Below, in pieces: positions 50,776-63,246 of a stretch of DNA of 64,000 nt (positions are counted from its first letter, which is position 1; every line of letters begins with the position of its first letter). The notes below the pieces were generated by a model. It made no database searches. It worked only from the letters and a program-made list of their open reading frames with translations, and had not been told where the DNA came from. The translations under genes were made by a program, and so were the position numbers. This DNA comes from Ridgeia piscesae. Its lineage: Eukaryota; Annelida; Polychaeta; Sabellida; Siboglinidae. Where the stretch lies: positions 351,001 through 415,000 of the forward strand of contig JAODUO010000133.1 of the NCBI GenBank assembly GCA_025642075.2. Direction: 5' to 3'.

Positions 50776-51050
50776 TTTTGGCCAGTCACAAATTTGTTGG
50801 TAAACATATTAACTGACACACATTCACGCCAGCCAACATATGTATTATGACCTGGAAAAAACTACAATCACACGTGTCACACCCATTTTCAAAACATTTA
50901 AAATTTCAATACATAATGGTGTTTGAAGACTTGCTCCTCATTTTGTTTACCCGTCCACCACCTGTCCACCGTCTGTCCAGTGGTATTTCTACCTGTTCAA
51001 AATTGTTTTACCTGTCCAACTGACAGGTGCACATGTCTCTGCTTAGCCAT
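50776..51050 (+). mobile_element. MITE-like element, ACCCGTC family copy D (diverged)
   Basis: It retains GGCCAGTCACA, GACCTGGAAAAAACTACAATCACA, TTACCCGTCCACC and GTCTCTGCTTAGCC in the family order, but the hairpin is eroded (ACCTGTC-CAACT-GACAGGT). Older than copies A and B. Confidence 0.55.
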
Positions 51051-51628
51051 GTAGAACCTAAGCCGCAACAGTGCCTAGTTAGTTGTGCATCCTGCTTGAA
51101 ATGCCCTAATTACAACAGTCCTACTTGAGTATAACAGGCTTGGCACTCCCTCAGAACCAGTAACACAGATGTGTAGCAACCGTCATGTGCATTAGTGGTG
51201 TCTGTGTAGGGACCAATCAGTAAGAGCTGGTTCTGGAACAAGCCACAATAAACTAACTAAAACTATATTACTGAAAACGACAGGTAAATCAGGTAGTGGG
51301 TGAATCGGCATATGTTTTTATTCCCTAGTGCTAATGAAACATGTGGTATAATAAGGTAAAACATCAGTGGTAAAACCACACATGAAAATACATCTCCCAG
51401 TATTTACTACATATACAAAAATCCAAAGCAGGGTCATGATTGGTGGGAGCATAAAATTCCCGCATGCAGTCTCCCGCCTAGTGTTAGGGCATGACTGGTA
51501 AATACAAAATGAGACAGGTAAACTAGTAAATTTCACACAACCTTGACTACAGTCGTGACTTTAGCCTAGGCACGTGTGTAAGTATATTTCCACACAATAC
51601 AGCTTTTTACAGTCTGTTTTGGTCAGTT
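51051..51628. other. Unassigned sequence
   Basis: No exon or repeat end is recognised. Confidence 0.4.
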
Positions 51629-54407
51629 GTCCATGTTGTTGTCACTGTCACTAACGAGATGCTGAGTACAGACAGACATCACAGGTGTCTAGTCAGTCAC
51701 TTCTCATGATCATGTTGTTGTCACTAGAGAGATGCTGAGTACAGACATACATCTCAGGCGTCTAGTCAGTCACTTCTCATGATCATGTTGTTGTCACTAG
51801 CGAGATGCTGAGTACAGACATACATCTCAGGCGTCTAGTCGGTCACTTCTCATGATCATGTTGTTGTCACTAGCGAGATGCTGAGTACAGACAGACATCT
51901 CAGGTGTCTAGTCAGTCACTTCTCATGATCATGTTGTTGTCACTAGCGAGATGCTGAGTACAGACATACATCTCAGGCGTCTAGTCAGTCACTTCTCATG
52001 ATCATGTTGTTGTCACTAGCGAGATGCTGAGTACAGACAGACATCTCAGGCGTCTAGTCGGTCACTTCTCATGATCATGTTGTTGTCACTAGCGAGATGC
52101 TGACTACAGACATACATCACAGGCGTCTAGTCAGTCACTTCTCATGATCATGTTGTCACTAGCGAGATGCTGAGTACAGACAGACATCTCAGGCGTCTAG
52201 TCGGTCACTTCTCATGATCATGTTGTTGTCACTAGCGAGATGCTGACTACAGACATACATCACAGGCATCTAGTCAGTCACTTCTCATGATCATGTTGTT
52301 GTCACTAGCGAGATGCTGACTACAGACATACATCACAGGCGTCTAGTCAGTCACTTCTCATGATCATGTTGTTGTCACTAGCGAGATGCTGACTACAGAC
52401 ATACATCACAGGCGTCTAGTCAGTCACTTCTCATGATCATGTTGTTGTCACTAGCGAGATGCTGAGTACAGACAGACATCTCAGGCGTCTAGTCAGTCAC
52501 TTCTCATGATCATGTTGTTGTCACTAGCGAGATGCTGAGTACAGACAGACATCTCAGGCGTCTAGTCAGTCACTTCTCATGATCATGTTGTTGTCACTAG
52601 CGAGATGCTGAGTACAGACAGACATCTCAGGCGTCTAGTCAGTCACTTCTCATGATCATGTTGTTGTCACTAGCGAGATGCTGACTACAGACATACATCA
52701 CAGGCGTCTAGTCAGTCACTTCTCATGATCATGTTGTTGTCACTAGCGAGATGCTGAGTACAGACAGACATCTCAGGCGTCTAGTCAGTCACTTCTCATG
52801 ATCATGTTGTTGTCACTAGCGAGATGCTGAGTACAGACAGACATCTCAGGCGTCTAGTCAGTCACTTCTCATGATCATGTTGTTGTCACTAGCGAGATGC
52901 TGAGTACAGACAGACATCTCAGGCGTCTAGTCAGTCACTTCTCATGATCATGTTGTTGTCACTAGCGAGATGCTGAGTACAGACAGACATCTCAGGCGTC
53001 TAGTCAGTCACTTCTCATGATCATGTTGTTGTCACTAGCGAGATGCTGAGTACAGACAGACATCTCAGGCGTCTAGTCAGTCACTTCTCATGATCATGTT
53101 GTTGTCACTAGCGAGATGCTGAGTACAGACAGACATCTCAGGCGTCTAGTCAGTCACTTCTCATGATCATGTTGTTGTCACTAGCGAGATGCTGAGTACA
53201 GACAGACATCTCAGGCGTCTAGTCAGTCACTTCTCATGATCATGTTGTTGTCACTAGCGAGATGCTGAGTACAGACAGACATCTCAGGCGTCTAGTCAGT
53301 CACTTCTCATGATCATGTTGTTGTCACTAGCGAGATGCTGAGTACAGACAGACATCTCAGGCGTCTAGTCAGTCACTTCTCATGATCATGTTGTTGTCAC
53401 TAGCGAGATGCTGAGTACAGACAGACATCTCAGGCGTCTAGTCAGTCACTTCTCATGATCATGTTGTTGTCACTAGCGAGATGCTGAGTACAGACAGACA
53501 TCTCAGGCGTCTAGTCAGTCACTTCTCATGATCATGTTGTTGTCACTAGCGAGATGCTGAGTACAGACAGACATCTCAGGCGTCTAGTCAGTCACTTCTC
53601 ATGATCATGTTGTTCACTAGCGAGATGCTGAGTACAGACAGACATCTCAGGCGTCTAGTCAGTCACTTCTCATGATCATGTTTTTCACTAGCGAGATGCT
53701 GAGTACAGACAGCATCTCGGGGTCTAGTCAGTCACTTCTCATGATCATGTTGTTGTCACTAGCGAGATGCTGAGTACAGACAGACATCTCAGGCGTCTAG
53801 TCAGTCACTTCTCATGATCATGTTGTTGTCACTAGCGAGATGCTGAGTACAGACAGACATCTCAGGCGTCTAGTCAGTCACTTCTCATGATCATGTTGTT
53901 GTCACTAGCGAGATGCTGAGTACAGACATACATCACAGGCGTCTAGTCAGTCACTTCTCATGATCATGTTGTTGTCACTAGCGAGATGCTGAGTACAGAC
54001 AGACATCTCAGGCGTCTAGTCAGTCACTTCTCATAATCATGTTGTTGTCACTAGCGAGATGCTGAGTACAGACAGACATCTCAGGCGTCTAGTCAGTCAC
54101 TTCTCATGATCATGTTGTTGTCACTAGCGAGATGCTGAGTACAGACAGACATCTCAGGCGTCTAGTCAGTCACTTCTCATGATCATGTTGTTGTCACTAG
54201 CGAGATGCTGAGTACAGACAGACATCTCAGGCGTCTAGTCAGTCACTTCTCATGATCATGTTGTTGTCACTAGCGAGATGCTGAGTACAGACAGACATCT
54301 CAGGCGTCTAGTCAGTCACTTCTCATGATCATGTTGTTGTCACTAGCGAGATGCTGAGTACAGACAGACATCTCAGGCGTCTAGTCAGTCACTTCTCATG
54401 ATCATGC
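51629..54407. repeat. 2.8-kb minisatellite, 73-bp unit, about 38 copies
   Basis: Each unit contains the palindrome CATGATCATG, then TTGTTGTCACTAGCGAGATG, CTGAGTACAGACAGACATCT and CAGGCGTCTAGTCAGTCAC. Two monomer types are seen: GAGTACAGACAGACATCTC and GA[C/G]TACAGACATACATCAC. The left third mixes both types; from about 52750 rightwards units are almost identical. Copies near 53610-53720 carry small deletions. No coding capacity. Confidence 0.97.
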
Positions 54408-55465
54408 ATTCCACATACAGCACTATCAGTACCTGGTCAAATTGTCCTTTGATCACTAATTGGACATCTGCAGCGGTCCATGTGTCCATCTGTCTGCAGT
54501 CTGGCTCACTCTGCCAGGTCTATATTTACCGTTCGATGAGGGGATTTCCGGGTGATTTATACAGACATTCACATATATTCCTAGAGCCCAGTAAATGTCC
54601 AATGTCACAGTAAATTGTCTGTTAATACTTGCCTCCAGTCTCCCAGGTCACATGACGGTCTCAGGTGGATTTGGAATGTGCCTCGTCGTTTTATGTCACT
54701 GCGTGATGTCCTTTAGATTGAAAAGGTTGGCTGCTCATGATAATGTGGCAGAATTTCATTATGTCATTTATGTGGACTGAATTTTTATCTGAAAAAGATG
54801 GTGTTATTAGGTTATGATAAGATAACTTGCTCCTTCTAGTTAACGGAATGTGCATTGATTTTTACTGGTTAGCCATACTGAACAATCTGTTGGGGACATT
54901 GTGATTGATAATGATATAGGGTGTTATGACACTGAATTGGTTAGTATGTTTTACTGCTCAGTTGTTATAATTACGTTTTACAACAAATGTAAATTTTGAT
55001 GTTTTAGTGATGTATCAAATTCCAGTTTACTGGTGGTAATTACATTATGAAAACTGTTAGATTAAAACCTTACTTACTATTGTTAATTTGAATTACTGGT
55101 GTGACAGGAGAGATTCACATGTATAATGTGTAAACAAGATTGACAGCTTGAAATGTCAATGCAAAGTTACAACAAGTGTAAAGTTTGTGTGGTCAGTGCT
55201 GTATAATGTTGGTATATCTGCGTTGTCTATACACTGTAGCGCTGAGAGTGAAATCACTATTTTTAATGTGCATAAAATTTCAGCTTATTCAGTTCCCATT
55301 AAAATTTGTTATTCATATAAGACTCGGTTTACTCAGGTTTGCTTGAGTTGATCCGCACTCAATGATTTTTCAATATTGCATGGACAGCTCCACCATTAAA
55401 CTGTCAAAAAGGTTGCCTTGAGCAAACAAATTCAGATAAATCACCGTGGTAACTTATCAAGACAT
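54408..55465. other. Unassigned sequence
   Basis: Short frames only, with no recognised feature. Confidence 0.4.
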
Positions 55466-55467
55466 TC

Positions 55468-55552
55468 AGCACCAGACCGTGTCCACAGTGTACCACAGCA
55501 CCAGACCGTGTCCACAGTGTACCACAGCACCTGACCGTGTCCACAGTGGACA
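55468..55552. repeat. 29-bp tandem repeat, three copies
   Basis: AGCACCAGACCGTGTCCACA followed by GTGTACCAC, repeated three times, with the third copy diverging after CACAGTG. Confidence 0.9.
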
Positions 55553-56030
55553 TGGATACGGACACGGATACAAAGACACGTGATTGATTTTCTTGTTTTC
55601 GCTCTTCTGCAGTCGCAGAAAAAGTTATCAATATCACACTTGTGCACAGGAGAAGAGGTCTTTGACTGGCTGTCATGGTGATGTCATTTGATGGTGTCAT
55701 CCACTGAATCACATGTCACCCACTTGGCCACTTGCTTTGATTGTGGGTATCAGGAGCCCAACTAATGACTTATGACCTTCTCATTGAGGACCAGTCCTGC
55801 CAGACTCCTGCCTCCTGTAGTCGTCTCATTGCCACTCTCTGCCACTGGTTTCTGCAGCATGAGATTGATCATTAACTCCACTGGCTCTCAGAAGTGGCAT
55901 TTGTGTCTTATCGTCAGGGAACAGTCACTTGGGATGAGGCCAGCTGTCACCTTGGACTTGTGGTGGACAATGTCTTGTCATGTTGGTCTCCTCTACTGTC
56001 TGCAATTTGTTCACCTATAGCTGCTGTCTG

Positions 56031-56165
56031 GGTGTGTGGACTTACTGGCTGGGTGGGTGGACTTACTGTCTGGGTGGGTGGACTTACTGGCTGGGTCAGT
56101 GGACTCACTGGCTGGGTGGGTGGACTCACTGTGTGGGTGGGTGGACTCACTGTCTGTCTGGACTC
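56031..56165. repeat. 21-bp tandem repeat, about six copies
   Basis: Units of GGACTTACTGGCTGGGTGGGT and close variants (GACTCACT, TGTCTGGG, TCAGT). The period divisible by three produces a Trp-Gly-rich heptad frame that extends into flanking sequence but is not recognised as a protein. Confidence 0.9.
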
Positions 56166-56488
56166 AGGGGCAGGTGTCGAGTTTATTAATTATTTGAAAC
56201 ATTTATTAAGCACTGTGTATCCAGGTAAAAAGTCTGCCCAAAGGCGCTAACAATATAAAATAAGTAAATATATAGATATAATGTATAGGTTAAATAAATA
56301 CGTTAAAATAAGTTTAATAAATAAACTACTTCAGTAAAATAAATAAGTTAAATACAATAATAAATTGACTTTGTAAAATTAGATCTGATAAAGATTAAGA
56401 AGACAACCAAACTTTAACACATATGATTAATGTAGTAAAAAACGTGTAAATAGTCAACTTAATTTAAATGTCATTTCACCTACCCAGG

Positions 56489-56713
56489 TAGCCACACAGT
56501 GTTCTATCACCTAGCCACACAGTGTTCTATCACCTAGCCACACAGTGTTCTATCACCTAGCCACACAGTGTTCTATCACCTAGCCACACAGTGTTCTATC
56601 ACCTAGCCACACAGTGTTCTATCACCTAGCCACACAGTGTTCTATCACCTAGCCACACAGTGTTCTATCACCTAGCCACACAGTGTTCTATCACCTAGCC
56701 ACACAGTGTTCTT
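56489..56713. repeat. 23-bp tandem repeat, about ten near-identical copies
   Basis: Unit TAGCCACACAGTGTTCTATC plus ACC, essentially without variation until the last copy. Uniformity implies recent expansion. Confidence 0.97.
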
Positions 56714-56830
56714 AACACTATACAGAAAGACGTATCTTTAGCAATGTCTTCCGTGTTGCCAGTTTAAGGGGGTGCAAGTGTCTGACACTGCTGTTTCATC
56801 TACAAACTCCTTGGTATGAGTCCTTGTAAA

Positions 56831-56955
56831 GCACAGTGGCTCAGGGGTAGAGCTTCTGGCTCTCGACTAAGTGAACCTGGGTTTGAATCCTGTGCTGCAG
56901 TGTTAAAACTTTGGACAAGTTTTTTACACTCTACATTGCTCCAGTTAACTCAGCG
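56831..56955 (+). mobile_element. tRNA-derived SINE head (second copy, truncated)
   Basis: GCACAGTGGCTCAGGGGTAG followed by a B-box-like GGGTTTGAATCC and CTGTGCTGCAGTGTTAAAAC. GCACAG at the start pairs with CTGTGC after the B box, as an acceptor stem would. It matches the head of the SINE at 41905-42243; the 3' tail of that element is absent. Confidence 0.75.
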
Positions 56956-59390
56956 ACTCCAACTTTCCAGTGGAATCAACAACTCAGTATAATCTTCTTA
57001 ACTGTTGGGTGGGAGAAATCTAATTTTTAAAATTAAAACTGTGATAATCAATCACATTTAATAGTTGGAATTGGAATCATCACAGTGCGGGTGGAATCAA
57101 AAACATAATAAAAATTTATTGGAATCAGAATCAGTTAAAGAACATCTTACAAATAAATAATTAGCAGTGTGCTACAGTACTACTCCCAGTACAACTATAG
57201 TTAACATTAATTACAAAATAGGTTTTTTTCATTCTGCTTGCAAAGATTTACGTTAATAAATACTCAGAGTTTGTTTATATTTTGTGGTACAAATCACAAG
57301 TATGAAAAGTTTTTATTGTTCACATAAAGTTAAGTAGATTGGTTCTAGGTTAGAAGGATCCATATTTATGCAGTTTTTATTTTAATGTTTTACTCATAGT
57401 CTTATGGATTGAATGTAGAGTTGATACTGATACAGCCCCTATGTGTGGGCCATGTGTTTGTTAATTGTTATTTGGTCCCTTATTTGCTATCCTAATTGCA
57501 ATCACCACTGGATAATGAGGCAGGGTAAATACCAGTTAGAAAGAAAACCAGGCATGCATGATAATTTAATATGTTAATGGTCACTTAAGACAGTTTGATC
57601 ATAGAAGCCTACCAGGTGAACGCAGGTAATAATGGCTGGACTCATAGTTGAACATTTATCTACATCCTGATAAAGTGTTTTTATTGCTCGCGTGAAGTTA
57701 AGTAGATGAGAAAGGAGCTTTCTTCTTGTATGTTTATTACGCGAGGATTGTTTCTGGTAACTTGTTTCACATTCCACAATCTGTGCACAGGTTCTGCTAA
57801 GTTCTGACAAGCATAAATGTCATAGTCGTAACAGATGCACTTTCACCAACACAGAACTTCATAAAGATTTCTGCAAGATATTACAATTATCATTTGGAAC
57901 CACTTATTTTGTCAGTGGAATGTGGATGTTCTAGAAGGATTTCTGCCTCTGAATAAATTTTTGTCTAGATTTATAGCTAGACAAAAATAAGTAAAAAAAA
58001 TGGTAAATAAAACGATAAGTTGACTTATTGTTTTATTTACCAATGTGTCAAAAAAGGTCTTGTTTTACTGAAATGCCAAGACACTATTGGATTTTTAGTA
58101 TTACTTTCCTCTGGTGACTATAATCAACAAATGTTTTCTCTTTTATCTCATCAATTGATATTTTATGGATATATATGTCAGTATTGGCGAAACAAATAAC
58201 TATGTCAAGTATCTGCTAGGGTAAGGCCAGGGATAGATCACTAAGGTGCCGTACCACTGTTCCTGGCTGGCAAGGTAACCTCGATGTACACATGAATGTG
58301 AATGTACATGAATGTGAACATGCAGTGTTCACACTGTAGCAATTGCAACATGGATGAATACTTCCCAGAGCACTTGAACTCAGCAGTAAACAATTCCAGG
58401 ATATATGATATTAAACCAGAAGTATAAGATATAAATAGATAAACATTCCTAGTGTCAGACCACCAGGATGGACATGTAGTGTTTGTTGCATTCACAAGAT
58501 GGCGCCACCGAGTATGCCTCTCCTCAGTGCCTAAGCAAAGTACAACTTTTATGACAGAGCTGTTCACAATCTGTGAACATATTTTACAAATCAGTTGGTA
58601 ACTTGGAGTTAGACAGTCATGCAGTTTGTTACTGTTTGTATACTTCAGAAATCAGAAATGTGAGAAATAACTAATTGTTATTTCTTTTGTGTCAGTATTA
58701 CAACAGTTTGTGCATTCTCAAGAGGGTAGATAGGGTTTATTAATTTTTATCCCACAAATATTTGTAAATAAATTTAATTAATCCAAAACTTATTTAAAAA
58801 AACGATTTTAAAGAACAAAAATTGTTTTAAAGAACAACATTTATTTTAAACAACAAAATCAGACTTAAGAGTTCATAAGAATGTCAGTGAAATGGTCCCT
58901 TGGAGCTGGTGTAAAGTCAACCAACCAGAATATCAGGGAAATGGTTTGACTCGGTTGACTGAATCAGTGAATGACTTGGCCTGGTTGACACAATAAAGTC
59001 TTACTTTTCCCCGTTACTTGTGATGCATACTCTATAATTGACGTGACTGGAACTTGTGAAATGTGGCCAGTCATTGAAGCAATCGCATGTTATACACTTC
59101 ACACTTCAGTGACAGAGGGTGAATGTTAATGGTGGAGGGGGCACAGGCAGTTGATGGGGGTAGGGCAGAACAGTCATGAAGTGATAGTCAGTCACTGTCA
59201 AGTATAATAATCATAACAATCATAATAATAATCAGCGTTATCACGACCTAACTTTACAACACATTCCAATGTTTTATTGTAACTGGAATGAAAACACATG
59301 GCAATAAAGCTGATCTTATCTTATCTGAATGCACTAGATCTAACTTATGTCAGTAAATGTGCATGCATATGTATATGTAGTGTGTGTGTA
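56956..59390. other. Unassigned sequence with small repeat scraps
   Basis: TTTTTATTG.TC.C.T.AAGTTAAGTAGAT appears at about 57310 and again at about 57675. A MITE right end lies at 58865-58900. Segment 59250-59335 ends AATAAAGCTGATCTTATCTTATCT-like, which could be a retroelement 3' end. No gene is supported. Confidence 0.4.
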
Positions 59391-59448
<58 letters not shown>

Positions 59449-59455
59449 ATATATG
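59391..59455. repeat. (AT)n microsatellite
   Basis: About 25 AT dinucleotides plus an interrupted ATTATATAATATATG tail. Confidence 0.95.
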
Positions 59456-60061
59456 TATACATTCATAATTTTTTTTAATAAATATATAAAATAATTGAGT
59501 TATTAATTGCAAAGTCAAAAAAGTCCAGTAATATTGTCCGGTGTGATGTTGAATGTCCTGTGTATATATAGTGTTCACCAGTTGCGCTGGCATTCCATCT
59601 ATTTTAATAGGTTGTAAGACATTTCACAGCGATAATTAATTACATAGTACAAGCATAACAGTTTGATAAAATGATCAAAATTGTGTGAAATGTATCTAAA
59701 ACAGATTACAATATAAACATTAATTGCAGGAAGGTCTTTGTTTTATATTTTATCCAGTAAACCTTTTATTCACAACAGTTCAATTATAAATAATGTCTTG
59801 GACCTATCCTGTGATCTGGCCGGTGATTTGAGATGATATCAGAGATAACTGAGTTGGCTGTCATTAGTCAGTACAATGGCATCATTGGCATGTGCAGTTT
59901 TAAACAGGAACAGCCGCTGGTCTTAAGCCAATTGACATGTTGATAACAACAGTTAATATATGAACTTGTAAGGGGGGTCACTGCAGGTATTAATACATGA
60001 TACTAATGGTGTTTCATAACACGAGAATCCAGAATAATTATGATAGCTGATAATAACCATT

Positions 60062-61275
60062 CACTCAGGTATGCCTGTGACCATTTACTCAGGTAGACCT
60101 GTAGCCATGTACTCAGGTATGCCTGTAACCATTCACTGAGGTAGGCCTGTAATAATTAACTCAGGTTGGCATGTAACAATTTACTCAGGTTGGCCTGTAA
60201 CCATTTACTCAGGAAGACCTGTCTGTAACCTTTTACTCAGGTATGCCTGTAACCATTCACTAAGGTAGGCCTGTAATAATTAACTCAGGTTGGCCTATAA
60301 CCATTTACTCAGGTAGGCTTATAACCATTTACTCAGGTATGCCTGCAACCATTCACTGAGGTTGGCATGTAACAATTTACTCAGGTTGGCCTGTAACCAT
60401 TTACTCAGGAAGACCTGTCTGTAACCTTTTACTCAGGTATGCCTGTAACCATTCACTGAGGTAGGCCTGTAATAATTAACTCAGGTTGGCCTATAACCAT
60501 TTACTCAGGTAGGCTTATAACCATTTAGTCAGGTAGGCCTGTAACCATTTACTCAGGTAGGCCTGTAACCGTTCACTCAGGTAGGACTGTAACTATTCAT
60601 TCAGGTAGGTATATAACCATTCACCCAGGTAGGCATGTAACCGTTTACTCAGTCAGGCCTGTAACCGTTTACTCAGGTAGGCCTGTAGCCAATTACTAAG
60701 GTAGGCCTGTAACCGTTTACTCAGGTAGGCCTGTAACCATTTACTCAGGTAGTCCTGTAACCGTTTACTAAGGAAGGCCTGTAATCATTCACCCAGGTAA
60801 GCCTGTAACCATTCACTCAGGTAGGCATATAACCATTCACCCAGGTAGGCCTGTAACTATTCACTCAGGTAGGCCTGTAACCATTCACTCAGGTAGGCCT
60901 GTAACCATTAACCCAGGTAGACATATAACCATTCACCCATGTAGACATATAACCATTCACCCAGGTAGACATATAACCATTCACCCATGTAGACATATAA
61001 CCATTCACCCATGTAGACATATAACCATTCACCCAGGTAGACATATAACCATTCACCCAGGTAGACATAACCATTCACCCAGGTAGACATATAACCATTC
61101 ACCCATGTAGACATATAACCATTCACCCAGGTAGACATATAACCATTCACCCAGGTAGACATATAACCATTCACCCATGTAGACATATAACCATTCACCC
61201 AGGTAGACATATAACCATTCACCCAGGTAGACATACAACCATTCACCCAGGTAGACTTGTGACCTGACCATCCAC
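60062..61275. repeat. 1.2-kb minisatellite, 24-bp unit
   Basis: About 50 units. The left part is AGGTAGGCCTGTAACCATTTACTC with many variants. The right part (60905-61255) is a homogenised AGGTAGACATATAACCATTCACCC subfamily. The minus-strand octapeptide frames (GYMSTWVN) reflect the period divisible by three. Confidence 0.97.
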
Positions 61276-61344
61276 TCAGTCAGGTGGGCCTGTAGCTGTA
61301 CATTCAATACTTGACTAAGTGTATCCAGAGTTTGTTCATGTGTT

Positions 61345-61447
61345 TAGGGTCTACCTGGGTGAATTGTTACATGCCTTACTTGAGTGAATTGTTACAAGAC
61401 TATCTGAGTGCATGGCTTCAGGCCTACCTGAGTGAATGGCTGCAGGT
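61345..61447. repeat. Inverted-orientation units of the 24-bp minisatellite
   Basis: CTACCTGGGTGAATTGTTAC, then CTTGAGTGAATTGTTACAAG, CTGAGTGCATGGCTTCAGG and CCTACCTGAGTGAATGGC are reverse complements of the units at 60062-61275. A spacer of about 70 bases separates the two orientations. Confidence 0.85.
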
Positions 61448-61449
61448 GT

Positions 61450-61830
61450 TAACATTTAAAAGTAGCAAAAATATGCTTATGTCATACATTAAAAATGAAA
61501 GTAAAAGCAGTACCATAATTATAAAATAACAAATTCATATAAATTACAACAGTAGTTAAAAATGCAAACACCACTGAGATATTCACATATAACATGTAAT
61601 GTGTACACTGTACACTGCCAATATGTGACAGATTCTATTGAGCTTGATATGGCAAAACCAAGTCATTCACTTTAGGCGTTTTTATCAGTCCACGTTTGCA
61701 AAGTAAAAACATATAACGAGGATTAACTTTCACACCCCAACTTATGTTACGTATTGTGTATGCCCCACCCAACAAATTAGTTTACACACCTCCACAACTT
61801 AGCCACTTATCGTACACGCCACACCCACAA
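61450..61830. other. Unassigned sequence
   Basis: AT-rich, with no recognised feature until the TATA-like stretch that follows. Confidence 0.4.
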
Positions 61831-61834
61831 GATG

Positions 61835-62449
61835 TATATATATTTATATATATCTGGGAGTGACCCCCCCGGCTACCAACTGGTGGTCACGGGGACTGAT
61901 TATGACAACGCTGTAGATCGGAGGCATACAGTATTCAGGCAGGCGTTGATCACCTACCAGTGAGTGAGCTACCTGCATGGTCTGAGTACACTGTGTGTAC
62001 GCATACAGGATTAAACATACACAGTGCACGGATAATCTCGTCCAACACCACAGCTCCAACCAGTGGCAGACTTACACTAACGAGTTACTTAATTCCGACT
62101 GTGCCACGCGCAATCAACACTGGACAATGCTGGATACGTATACAGAGATCATTGAGACGGACGCAATGAGTGCGAGGAGATTTATTTCACACGGACCCCT
62201 ACCGTGTCCAGTGCGTATGTGACTGTCACACTACCTGGCAACCGGTCAGTGGCCGAAATACTGACCGCTGGCTCGATCGCAGCGACGGATTTGTGTATCA
62301 TTAAACATGTAGATTTGGTTTACCGCTTGTGGCCAGTAAACAGTGGACACACATGGACCGTGGATACACTCGAGTGAATCAGGAGACTACTGACTGTGTC
62401 GATCCGTTTGGGATGTCACTAGGCACGCTGATGGGATAAGCAGGATATA
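61835..62449 (+). promoter_or_regulatory. Candidate promoter and 5' leader
   Basis: A TATATATATTTATATATAT stretch (61835-61853) is followed by about 600 bases of GC-richer sequence (for example CCCCCCCGGC, GCTCGATCGCAGCGACG). This leads to the ATG at 62450. Several upstream ATGs, including ATG GGA TAA at about 62431, would interrupt scanning. No transcript evidence is available. Confidence 0.3.
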
Positions 62450-62481
62450 ATGGGTGCGGGAGTTAGTCATCAAAGCCACAG
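62450..62481 (+). CDS. Possible first coding exon beginning Met-Gly (partial)
   Basis: ATG (context ATAATGG: A at -3, G at +4) encodes MGAGVSHQSH plus two bases and stops at consensus donor GTAAGT. Gly2 and Ser6 fit the N-myristoylation pattern MGxxxS. The phase-2 end equals that of the WW exon at 33483, so both could splice to the same downstream exon. It may alternatively be the start of an unrelated gene, or chance. Confidence 0.35.
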
Positions 62482-63130
62482 GTAAGTGTCACCCATGTTG
62501 CTGCATATGTCACTAGGTGGAGCTAGCAGTGTTAGATGTATTGTTAAGTCTGCTTCTAAATTTGAAGTTTTACATCAAACAATAAGTTTGATCACGTATG
62601 TGTGTATGTGTGTATTTTCCCAAGACGTTCTTGCCTAAAGGTACTTTTTTATCGCTGCAGGCTTTGGTGAAATTGTGTGTTGAAAATTGCAATACATTAG
62701 AGAAAGTAATTATATTCACTGCACACTGAGGTTAATGCTTCAGTGTGTATTCCCACGTTATGTAGGCCCACTGGGGCAGTCTTATAGAGCACCTCCGCCA
62801 AGGTACAAACAACGTAAATCTGCCATGGATACAAATGTAGGTTAACCCAGTGACAACAACCACAATGTATTTACCATATAGCTGAGTGATTTCATGTAAC
62901 AGTGTCAGTTGGAGTTGGTGGGGGGTGAGGGGGGTCACTCGGTGTATTGCCAGTAGACTACCTTTGAGTTAACTTTCACATGTTTCCTCTGCATTTACCT
63001 GTAGGCATCAAATAACCCATATTGAAGAAAAAACATATGTAAATATGAACTAAATATAAATGTGTTTGTTTAAAATAAATCATGGACAGATGCAGATACA
63101 GGATATTGTCAATGTGTGTATGTGTGTGTG
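62482..63130. other. Intron-like sequence
   Basis: No feature recognised. Confidence 0.4.
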
Positions 63131-63139
63131 TGTATATAT

Positions 63140-63192
<53 letters not shown>

Positions 63193-63246
63193 ATATATAT
63201 ATATATATATATAATTATAATATATATATATTATATATATATACCA
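63131..63246. repeat. (TA)n microsatellite with TG head
   Basis: TGTG run, then TA runs interrupted by ATTATATA and ATAATTATAATA. Confidence 0.95.

Noticed and set aside
51629..54407. CRISPR-like array of 73-bp period
   Set aside because: The whole 73-bp unit is repeated; there are no variable spacers between conserved repeats.
56831..56900. Functional tRNA gene
   Set aside because: Box-like motifs and an acceptor-like stem are present, but the T-arm is not properly paired and the sequence is shared with a longer SINE copy.
59250..59335. Retroelement 3' end (AATAAAGCTGATCTTATCTTATCT-like)
   Set aside because: Suggestive tail only; no body or second copy in the window, so not listed as an element.
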